Positions 1-6,846 of a stretch of 17,102 nt of DNA are shown here, one piece after another (positions within the stretch are counted from its first letter, which is position 1; the number at the start of each line of letters is the position of its first letter). The stretch covers positions 1 to 17,102 of the forward strand of contig CALEJB010000007.1 in the NCBI GenBank assembly GCA_937898675.1, written 5' to 3'. The stretch is from an uncultured Prevotellaceae bacterium. GTDB taxonomy: Bacteria > Bacteroidota > Bacteroidia > Bacteroidales > Muribaculaceae. The translations under genes and the position numbers were made by a program. The notes beneath the pieces were generated by a model. The model saw only the letters and a list, made by a program, of their open reading frames with translations. It did not search any database and was not told the DNA's origin.

Positions 1-53
1 CGAACACTCAAAGCAACTTTCTATTTGGGAGTAATCTTATCCCGAACTGGGGT
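1..53 (+). repeat. Left copy of a 53-bp terminal inverted repeat
   Basis: These 53 bases are identical to the reverse complement of 17048-17100, and identity stops abruptly at base 54. The repeat contains the near-palindrome GGGAGTAATCTTATCCC and a short CCC-GAACT-GGG hairpin. It runs off the window edge, so the element boundary inside the window is probably the ACCCC end (base 53). The most likely reading is the terminus of an insertion sequence or other dispersed repeat that continues outside. No transposase reading frame can be recognised in the visible part. Confidence 0.8.
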
Positions 54-80
54 AATATTTGGAAAAAAACCACGATTTCC

Positions 81-111
81 TTTGTCACGTCATCGAAAAG
101 TCGTAATTTTG
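81..111 (+). promoter_or_regulatory. Bacteroidetes-type sigma-ABfr promoter of the receptor operon
   Basis: TTTG at 81-84 and TAATTTTG at 104-111 are separated by 19 bases. This matches the Bacteroidetes housekeeping promoter consensus TTTG / TAnnTTTG. The transcription start would fall near 118, giving a leader of roughly 105 nt before the receptor ATG at 226. The promoter begins only 27 bp inside the terminal repeat. Confidence 0.6.
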
Positions 112-132
112 GAAAATTTTAGAGCAGGCAAT

Positions 133-168
133 GCGCGGGCGCCCCGACAGCGGTCCCGCCAGCCGCGC
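133..168 (+). other. GC-rich stem-loop in the receptor mRNA leader
   Basis: Within an otherwise AT-rich leader, GCGCG (133-137) can pair with CGCGC (164-168) and GGCG (138-141) with CGCC (157-160), with a three-base bulge at 161-163 on the right arm. No T-run follows, so it is not an ordinary terminator. It could influence mRNA stability or translation of the receptor. No known riboswitch class was recognised. The fold was drawn by eye. Confidence 0.3.
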
Positions 169-225
169 TAAAATCATGACTGGATTTAAGTACTGCGTTT
201 TTTAATACATTTATCTATCATTTTT

Positions 226-2988
226 ATGAGACTGAAACTGTTTTTGCTATTGGCACTCTTTGCCGCTCTGCCGCTGTTAGCGCAGCGCACGGGTGTGCAA
301 GGCGTGGTGATTGACGTCAGCAGCGGTATGCCCGTCGAGGGCGCGACCGTCATGCTTGACAATCAAGGCAACGCTACGACCACGGGTCCCGACGGTGCAT
401 TTGTCATTGACGACGCCCAGCCGGGAACCGACATGCTGCTTGTCATCGGTTACGGATTCAAGGACTGGTCACAGCAAGTCGTCATCAGCGCCGGAACGGT
501 GTTTGATGTCGGCACTGTCAAGGTTTCGATGACTTCGTTTGAAAACGCCGAGTCGCTCGAGAACCGCGAGACGATGGCCGACATGGCCCTGAGCGAGTCG
601 CAGCTCGAGGACGAGGAAGGCAATGTGCAGGAGGTCGCCCTGTTGAGCGGCGCCACCGACAATCCGTTCTACCAGGCCTCGAGTTACACCTTCAGCACCG
701 CCCGTTTCCGCATCCGCGGCTACGAGAGCCAGAAGACCGAGACCTACATCAATGGTGTCCCGTTCAACGACGGTGTGCGCTTCTCGTTCAACTACTCGAT
801 GACCGGCGGCTTGAACCAGGCGTTCAAGAACAAGACCATCGGCATGGGTCTGGTGAACAACAGTTACGGCTTTGGCGGCATCGGCGGCGCCAATAACATC
901 AAGACTTTTGCAGCCGACTATGCGCCCGGCACGCGCCTGAGCCTTGCCTACACCAACGGCAACTACCGCTGGCGCGGCATGGTGACGCACAGCACGGGCC
1001 TGAACAAGCACGGCTGGGCTATGACGCTCTCGGCTGTCACCCGTTATGCCGACGAGGGTGTCTATCCGGGTTCGTTCTACAACAGCTGGGGTTACTTCCT
1101 GGCACTGCAAAAGGTGATCAACCCGCAACACTCGCTCACGCTGACCACCTTTGGCGCTCCCACCAAGCGCGCCGCCAATTCGGCCATCTTTGCCGAGTGC
1201 GGCCAGCTCACAGGCAGCAATATGTATAGCCCTGACTGGGGCTGGCAGGACGGCAAGAAACGCAACTCCAAGGTTGTCGAGTCGTTTGACCCCACTGCCA
1301 TCCTCAACTGGTTGTGGAAACCCAACGAGAGCACCTCGCTGAACACTGGTTTCAGTTATCACAAGTCGTTCTACAGCAAGGCGGCCCTCAACTGGCACGA
1401 CGCCGCTGACCCGCGTCCCGACTACTATCGCTACCTGCCCTCGTACTATGCCGACGAGAACACCAAGGAACTCTACACCGACCGTTGGGAGAGCGAGAGC
1501 GAGTACACCCAGATCCTGTGGGACAACCTGTACCAGACAAACTACAAGAACAATTACATGGCCGAGCAGACCGGCACTGAAATCGGCTCGACCTATATGC
1601 TGGAGAAGCGCCACAGCAACCAGTCCAGCTTCACGCTGTCGAGTGTGCTGAACAAGCGCTTTAACAACCAGCTGAGCATGCAGGGTGGCGCCAGCGCCAA
1701 CTACACGCTGTCGTCCTACTACAAGACTGTCAAGGACCTGCTGGGCGGCAACTTCTGGCTCGATGTGGACCAGTACAGCGAGCGCGACTTCCCCGACCAG
1801 ACTTCGATGGCGCAGAACGACCTCGACAATCCCAACCGCCATGTCATGGAGGGAGAGCGCTTTGGCTATGACTACGACATCCTCACCTTCAAGGCCGAGC
1901 TGTGGGACCAGTTTGTCCTCAACCTGCCCCGCTGGGAGATGTTTGCATCGGTCAAGGGCAACTACTTCCAGTTCCAGCGCGATGGCCACATGCGCAACGG
2001 CCGCGCCCCCGACAACTCCTACGGCAAGGGCAAGACCCACAAGTTTGTGACCTATGCCGCCAAGGCCGGCCTCATCTACAAGCTCGACGGACGCAACTCG
2101 TTTGTGGGCCACGCGTTCTACGGCACCGAGGCGCCGCGCCCCTATGACGCCTACATCTCGGCGCGCGTCAAGGACGATGTTATCGAGTTGAAGACCGAGA
2201 AGGTCTTTGCCGCCGACCTGGGCTACCAGATGAGTTTCCGCAACTTCAAGGCCATCGTCACCGCCTTCTTTGCCGACCAGCGCGACAACACCGAGCGCAC
2301 GGCGTTCTATGACGATGTGCGCAGCACTTTCATGAACTATGCACTCATCGGCGTCCACAAGCAGTACAAGGGCGTTGAGGTGGGCGCCAGCTACAAGCTG
2401 TCGTCGTCGCTCACCGTGAGCGCCGCCGCCAACATCGCCCGCTACCAGTACAAGAACCGCCCCATCGGCACACGTAGCTATGAGAACGGTGTGGAGGAGG
2501 ATGTGACCAAGCAGGTCTATCTCAAGAACTTCTATGTCGCAGGCACGCCCCAGGAGTGCTACTCGCTGGCTTTCAACTGGGCAGGTCCCAAGCAGTGGTT
2601 TGTTGAATTGAACGGCGCGTGGATGAACCGTTCCTATGTGAATCTGTCGCCCATCCGCCACGAGGTGTATGAGGACCTCTACAAGCTCGCCAACAGCGAG
2701 GAGGAACTCAAGCAGATGATCAAGGACCTGAGCCTGCAGGAGAAACTCAAGGAGGCCCTCATCATCAACGCCAGCATCGGCCATGTGATTTACATCAACC
2801 GCACGGCATCGTTCAACATCAACTTGAACCTGAACAACATTCTCGACAACAAGAACATCCAGACCGGCGGTTACCAGCAGGGTCGCACCGACACCAAGGA
2901 CATCACCAACACCGCCACCAAGTTCCCCAACAAGTACTATTATGCCCAGGGGTTCAAGATGTTCCTCAACTTGGGTCTGAAGTTCTGA
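226..2988 (+). CDS. TonB-dependent outer-membrane receptor
   Basis: This 920-residue protein is a predicted TonB-ExbBD-driven outer-membrane transporter. Residues 1-20 form a signal peptide ending LLAQ. Residues 22-100 resemble the carboxypeptidase-regulatory-like beta-sandwich common in Bacteroidetes receptors (GVVIDVSSGMPVEGATVML, then PDGAF). Residues about 131-240 look like the plug domain, with RFRIRGY, YINGVPFND and GGANNI, and the rest is rich in alternating aromatic strands typical of a 22-strand barrel, ending in Phe920. It lacks the usual SusC signature and no SusD-like gene follows. Instead, after 65 bp comes an OB-fold lipoprotein and then an EEP-family enzyme, so the substrate may be a nucleic acid or another phosphoester. 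The substrate is inferred; receptor identity is firm. The start is supported by the immediate signal peptide. Confidence 0.93.
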   Translation: MRLKLFLLLALFAALPLLAQRTGVQGVVIDVSSGMPVEGATVMLDNQGNATTTGPDGAFVIDDAQPGTDMLLVIGYGFKDWSQQVVISAGTVFDVGTVKVSMTSFENAESLENRETMADMALSESQLEDEEGNVQEVALLSGATDNPFYQASSYTFSTARFRIRGYESQKTETYINGVPFNDGVRFSFNYSMTGGLNQAFKNKTIGMGLVNNSYGFGGIGGANNIKTFAADYAPGTRLSLAYTNGNYRWRGMVTHSTGLNKHGWAMTLSAVTRYADEGVYPGSFYNSWGYFLALQKVINPQHSLTLTTFGAPTKRAANSAIFAECGQLTGSNMYSPDWGWQDGKKRNSKVVESFDPTAILNWLWKPNESTSLNTGFSYHKSFYSKAALNWHDAADPRPDYYRYLPSYYADENTKELYTDRWESESEYTQILWDNLYQTNYKNNYMAEQTGTEIGSTYMLEKRHSNQSSFTLSSVLNKRFNNQLSMQGGASANYTLSSYYKTVKDLLGGNFWLDVDQYSERDFPDQTSMAQNDLDNPNRHVMEGERFGYDYDILTFKAELWDQFVLNLPRWEMFASVKGNYFQFQRDGHMRNGRAPDNSYGKGKTHKFVTYAAKAGLIYKLDGRNSFVGHAFYGTEAPRPYDAYISARVKDDVIELKTEKVFAADLGYQMSFRNFKAIVTAFFADQRDNTERTAFYDDVRSTFMNYALIGVHKQYKGVEVGASYKLSSSLTVSAAANIARYQYKNRPIGTRSYENGVEEDVTKQVYLKNFYVAGTPQECYSLAFNWAGPKQWFVELNGAWMNRSYVNLSPIRHEVYEDLYKLANSEEELKQMIKDLSLQEKLKEALIINASIGHVIYINRTASFNINLNLNNILDNKNIQTGGYQQGRTDTKDITNTATKFPNKYYYAQGFKMFLNLGLKF

Positions 2989-3053
2989 CCATCAACAACA
3001 TTTTCAATTCAACAATCACAACAAGATAAAAATAAAACAAAAATAAAACTGCT

Positions 3054-5276
3054 ATGAAACGTTTTAATTATTATCTCAGTCTGATGCTCCTGTTGGTGTT
3101 TGCCGCATCGTGCAACGATGAGTTTGACCAGCCGCCCATGGTGATTCCCGTGGCCGAGCACACGGCCAACATCACCATTGCCGAATTCAAAGCCAAGCAC
3201 TGGAGCGACGCCCGCAACTACATCGACACCGTCAAGGAAGACGAGGTTATCCATGGCTGGGTGACCAGCAGCGACGAGTCGGGCAATGTCTATAAGTGCC
3301 TCTACATCAGTGACGGCACCGCAGGATTGGCCATCTCCATCAATCAGAACAGCCTTTACAACAACTACCGCCTTGGCCAGGAGGTCGTTATCCCCATGAA
3401 GGACCTGTTTGTGGGTAAGTACAATGGCCAGCAGCAGCTGGGTTACCCCGAGTGGTATGCCCAGGGCAACTCGTGGGAAGCAACCTTCCTGCCTCAGGCC
3501 ATGTGGGAGGCGGCAGTGGAACTCAACGGCCTGCCCGACCTGTCCAAGGTGGACACCACCGTTGTGGACCTCGCCGACTTTGTCAACAGCCAGGACAGGG
3601 AAACCCTGCTGAAATACCAGGGCAAACTCGTGCGCATCAACAATGTGACCTTTAACGAGGCCGACGGCGTGACGCCCTTTGCCCCCTCCGACGCTTCGGT
3701 TAACCGCACCATCACCGACGAGAACGGCAACAGCCTCACCGTGCGCAATAGCAACTATGCCGACTTCCGCGCCGACATCCTTCCCGAGGGTCCCGTTGAC
3801 ATCGTGGGCATGCTCGGCAGCTATGGCACCACCTGGCAGCTTGTGCTGCGCTATGCGAGCGACGTGATTGGCGGCGGCGGCAGCGGCACCAGGGCAACCC
3901 CCTACACCGTGGCCGAGGCCATCGGGTTGGCGGACACGGGCACTAAAGGCTGGGTAGCCGGATATGCTGTGGGCGCTGTCGCTCCCGAGGTGACCACCAT
4001 CACCGGCAACGGCGACATCGAGTGGAAGGCTCCCACCACCCTCGACAACACCCTGGTGCTGGCCGACGACCCCAACTGCAAGGACATCTCCAAGTGCATC
4101 ATCGTGCCGCTGCCCCAGGGCTCGCCCCTGCGCCAGCAGGCTAACCTGAAGGATTATCCCAATGTTTATCAGACCATCGTCAAGGTCAAGGGCTCCTTTG
4201 CTCCCTACATGGGCGCTGTGGGCGTGGCCGGCAACAACGGCCAGAGCGACGAGTTCCAGCTGAGTGTTGTCACCGGCGGCCTCACCGAGCTCACCGAGAC
4301 CTTTGACGGCGCTATCCCCAGCACATGGACCAATGTCGCCGTGAGCGGTGACAAGAAGTGGTACCAGACCACCTTCAACACCGAGAGCTATGCCGCAATG
4401 ACCGGCTACAAGGGCACACAGCCGCCCTTTGACGCTTGGCTCATCTCGCCGGCAATCGATATCCAGAAGGCCAAGAGCAAGATTCTCAACTTCTGCAGCC
4501 AGGTGAACGGCTACGGCAACAAGACCACTGTGTTTGAGGTTTACATCCTCAACTCGCTCAACCCCGCCGAAGCCACCGTCAAGGAGAAACTCAATCCCGT
4601 CATCGCCACCGCTCCCGCCAGCGGCTACAGCGGCTGGGTAGAGTCGGGTGACATCGACTTGAGCCAGTGGGCCGACGGCAGCTACTACATCGGCTTCCGC
4701 TTCTACGCCACCCAGGACGCCAACTACGCTACCTGGTGTGTTGACAATGTGACCTTCGGCAAGGGCGCGCCCGCCACGGCTGCCGACTTTGAGACCATGG
4801 GCTCGCCGAGCACCAAGCTGGGCACCTACACCTCGCGCAAGGGCTGGGTGGGCTCTAACTGCACCCTGCTGGCAGGCGGCGCTGCCGACGGCAACCCCGT
4901 GTTCACGTTCATCGGCTATGTGCTCGGCTCGACTTCGACCTATGCCTACGCTCCCACTTTGAACGGAGGCACCTCCAGCGTCGGCACCCTCGTTTCGCCT
5001 GTCCTCAAGGGCGGCATGAGCAAACTGCGCTTCAACTATGGCGCTGCCTACTCCGGCGCTTCCATCTCGTTCCGCGTTGATGTCAAGCAAAACGGCAATG
5101 TCGTGAAGAGCTGGACCGTGACCGAGAACCCCGTGACCCAAAAGCATGCCTACACCTTCGAGCAGGAGTGCAAGGTCAACGGCGAGTTCACCATCGAGTT
5201 TACCAACCTGTGCCCGTCCAAGGCCACCGGCAACAAGGACCGCGCCTCGATTTGGAATGTCAACTGGGACGAATAA
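3054..5276 (+). CDS. Lipoprotein with DUF5689-, DUF6359- and choice-of-anchor-J-like domains
   Basis: The 740-residue product starts with a lipoprotein signal peptide whose lipobox ends FAASC at Cys20. The acidic stretch NDEFD follows, resembling the surface-export signals of Bacteroidetes lipoproteins. Residues about 37-272 look like DUF5689, readable as two OB-fold-like units (VIHGWVTSSDESGNVYK with LYISDGT, then YQGKLVRINNVTF). Residues about 276-405 match the DUF6359 pattern: TPYTVAEAI, WVAGYAVG, VPLPQGSPLRQQANL. Residues about 412-570 resemble a choice-of-anchor-J domain (ETFDG, WLISPAID, CVDNVTFG), and 577-740 form a last beta-sandwich (LVSPVLKGGMSKLRFNYG). It lies between a TonB-dependent receptor and an EEP nuclease-like gene, so it may be the surface partner that binds substrate. 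No enzyme motif was seen. The domain names come from pattern memory, not a search. Confidence 0.85.
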   Translation: MKRFNYYLSLMLLLVFAASCNDEFDQPPMVIPVAEHTANITIAEFKAKHWSDARNYIDTVKEDEVIHGWVTSSDESGNVYKCLYISDGTAGLAISINQNSLYNNYRLGQEVVIPMKDLFVGKYNGQQQLGYPEWYAQGNSWEATFLPQAMWEAAVELNGLPDLSKVDTTVVDLADFVNSQDRETLLKYQGKLVRINNVTFNEADGVTPFAPSDASVNRTITDENGNSLTVRNSNYADFRADILPEGPVDIVGMLGSYGTTWQLVLRYASDVIGGGGSGTRATPYTVAEAIGLADTGTKGWVAGYAVGAVAPEVTTITGNGDIEWKAPTTLDNTLVLADDPNCKDISKCIIVPLPQGSPLRQQANLKDYPNVYQTIVKVKGSFAPYMGAVGVAGNNGQSDEFQLSVVTGGLTELTETFDGAIPSTWTNVAVSGDKKWYQTTFNTESYAAMTGYKGTQPPFDAWLISPAIDIQKAKSKILNFCSQVNGYGNKTTVFEVYILNSLNPAEATVKEKLNPVIATAPASGYSGWVESGDIDLSQWADGSYYIGFRFYATQDANYATWCVDNVTFGKGAPATAADFETMGSPSTKLGTYTSRKGWVGSNCTLLAGGAADGNPVFTFIGYVLGSTSTYAYAPTLNGGTSSVGTLVSPVLKGGMSKLRFNYGAAYSGASISFRVDVKQNGNVVKSWTVTENPVTQKHAYTFEQECKVNGEFTIEFTNLCPSKATGNKDRASIWNVNWDE

Positions 5277-5288
5277 TGGAATTGATTC

Positions 5289-5319
5289 CCCTGTGGGGCG
5301 CGCTCAACGCCCCGCAGGG
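5289..5319 (+). other. Intercistronic stem-loop without a T-run
   Basis: CCCTGTGGGGCG (5289-5300) pairs with CGCCCCGCAGGG (5308-5319) over 12 bp with one G-U pair and a seven-base loop. The following bases (TTATAAAGG) are not a U-tract, so full termination is unlikely. It sits in the 70-bp gap between the lipoprotein and EEP genes. It may protect upstream mRNA from 3' exonucleases or partly attenuate transcription, lowering enzyme output relative to receptor and lipoprotein. Confidence 0.6.
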
Positions 5320-5346
5320 TTATAAAGGATTAAAAACCAAGAACCA

Positions 5347-6414
5347 ATGAAAAGATTATTTTTAGCCGTTCTCGCACTGGTTGTCTTGCTGCCCGCTTTG
5401 GCCCAGCAGGACCAGGAAAAGCGCTACCACAGGTATGGCATCATGTTCTACAACCTGGAGAACCTGTTCGACACCATCAACGCCAACGGCACCTACGACA
5501 AGGAATTCTCGCCGCAGGGCGCGCGCCAGTGGAACTCCACCAAGTATTGGCAAAAGGAGCACAACATGGCCTATGCCATCAGCCAGATGGAAGTGGCCGG
5601 CTCGCCGGCCGACGGCCCCGTCATCGTGGGCATCAGCGAGATTGAGAACATCACCGTCATCCAGGACCTGGTGCGCCAGCCCGAAATCAAGGATCGTCAT
5701 TACCAGATTATCCACCACGACAGTCCCGACCGTCGCGGCATTGATGTGGCGTTTCTCTACAACCCCCGCTACTTCAAGGTGCTTAACGTCACCTACCAGA
5801 GCATCAACCCCTATCTGCCCGACTATCCCACCTTCCGCTCGCGCGACCAGGTCACCGTCACCGGCATGCTGGCTGGCGAGAAGGTGTCGCTCATGATCAA
5901 CCACTGGCCCTCGAGGCTGGGCGGCGAGGAGCAGTCGAGCTACCTGCGCGAAGCATGCGGGCGCATGGCGCGCCACACCGTGGACTCGTTGCTGCGCGAC
6001 GACCCCAACCAGGGCATCATCATGATGGGCGACTTGAACGACGACCCGCAGAACAAGAGCTGCTGCGAGGCCATGGGCGCAAAAAAGGAAATCAAGGATT
6101 GCACCGAGCCTGGCTCAATCTTCAATCCCTGGTGGAATATCCTCAACCAGGGCATCGGTACCCTTGCTTACAAGGGCAACTGGAACCTGTTTGACCAGAT
6201 TGTGCTCACCGACTATTTCCTCAAGTACTATGAGGGCAAGGACAAGCCACGCTTGACCTATTCGGGCGCCGAGGTGCTCAACCGCATGTTCTTGCGAGAC
6301 TTTGAGGGCACGCGCGACGGCTACCCCAAGCGCACCTTCTCGGGTGGCGTGTTCCTCAACGGATACAGCGACCACTTCCCCACCATGATTTACCTGGTCA
6401 AGGAAGTGAAGTGA
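5347..6414 (+). CDS. Secreted endonuclease/exonuclease/phosphatase (EEP) family protein
   Basis: This 355-residue protein has a signal peptide (1-20, ending LPALAQ) and no lipobox, so it is probably periplasmic or secreted. The EEP (DNase I-like) motifs occur in order: FYNLENLFD (Asn36), GISEIEN (metal-ligand Glu98 or Glu100), RRGIDVAFLY (130-138), NHWPSR (His186), MGDLNDDP (Asp229, Asn231) and GYSDHFP (Asp342, His343). All expected catalytic positions are present, so a metal-dependent phosphodiesterase or phosphatase is likely. Family members act on DNA, RNA, inositol phosphates or sphingomyelin, and the substrate cannot be read from the sequence. The OB-fold lipoprotein and TonB receptor upstream favour nucleic acid. 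It is the last gene of the unit; a strong terminator starts 24 bp after the stop codon. Confidence 0.9.
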   Translation: MKRLFLAVLALVVLLPALAQQDQEKRYHRYGIMFYNLENLFDTINANGTYDKEFSPQGARQWNSTKYWQKEHNMAYAISQMEVAGSPADGPVIVGISEIENITVIQDLVRQPEIKDRHYQIIHHDSPDRRGIDVAFLYNPRYFKVLNVTYQSINPYLPDYPTFRSRDQVTVTGMLAGEKVSLMINHWPSRLGGEEQSSYLREACGRMARHTVDSLLRDDPNQGIIMMGDLNDDPQNKSCCEAMGAKKEIKDCTEPGSIFNPWWNILNQGIGTLAYKGNWNLFDQIVLTDYFLKYYEGKDKPRLTYSGAEVLNRMFLRDFEGTRDGYPKRTFSGGVFLNGYSDHFPTMIYLVKEVK

Positions 6415-6437
6415 TGCAACTCCAATAGGCTTTAAGC

Positions 6438-6477
6438 CGGCGGGCAGGGTTCAAGCGGACTTTGCCCGCCGTTTTTT
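6438..6477 (+). terminator. Rho-independent terminator of the receptor operon
   Basis: CGGCGGGCA (6438-6446) pairs perfectly with TGCCCGCCG (6463-6471), and a TTTTTT tract follows at 6472-6477. G-U pairs extend the stem inward. This is the classic intrinsic terminator layout and it closes the three-gene unit. Confidence 0.88.
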
Positions 6478-6846
6478 GCCCGCCCATGCCCCGCGTCAGC
6501 GGCATGGTGCTGGCTGTCGTGGCACATTGTCAACGTATACATGGATATGATGACAATTTGCCAAATAATGCCATATTTATGGCTGACCTAGCCAAATATT
6601 ACCCATAAAATCGCCATTTTTGATAATTCTTGTCTAATTTTTTTGATTTTTCTTTGTTATTTTGAAAAATATGTCTAATTTTGTATAATTATTGTCATGT
6701 GATTATTTCATTTTTTTGTGGCAATAGGGTTCAAATGTTGACAAAATTGACAGATGCCAATAGTTAGTAGGGTTGTTTCCCTCTTGACGATGGCAACGTT
6801 CCAAACTTGTGAGAATTAATAATAATAATTAGCGTAAACCATAATT
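6478..6846. other. AT-rich intergenic region before the secreted-protein/protease unit
   Basis: I see no gene in these 369 bases. A second hairpin, CATGCC...GGCATG with a bulge, lies at 6485-6506 without a T-run. The rest is AT-rich and contains the 14-bp palindrome GCCATATTTATGGC (6570-6583) flanked by two copies of GCCAAATA (6560-6567 and 6591-6598). It also has two copies of TGTCTAATTTT (6631-6641 and 6672-6682), and TTGTCA/TGACAA pairs at 6527-6532 with 6551-6556 and at 6692-6697 with 6739-6744. A consensus promoter lies at 6653-6683. The arrangement looks like a regulated promoter region, but no regulator can be named. Confidence 0.5.
6653..6683 (+). promoter_or_regulatory. Bacteroidetes-type promoter of the secreted-protein/protease unit
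   Basis: TTTG (6653-6656) and TAATTTTG (6676-6683) are separated by 19 bases, the same two boxes and spacing as the promoter at 81-111. The predicted start near 6690 gives a leader of about 155 nt before the ATG at 6847, long for this group and leaving room for regulation. The -7 box overlaps the second copy of an 11-bp direct repeat. Confidence 0.65.

Noticed and set aside
469..2784. Long open frame (771 codons) on the minus strand opposite the receptor
   Set aside because: Its translation is low-complexity (V/A/L/G/H-rich) without motifs, and it mirrors the codon bias of a clearly real receptor gene; similar shadows lie opposite the lipoprotein (3009-5147) and polA (14106-15932).
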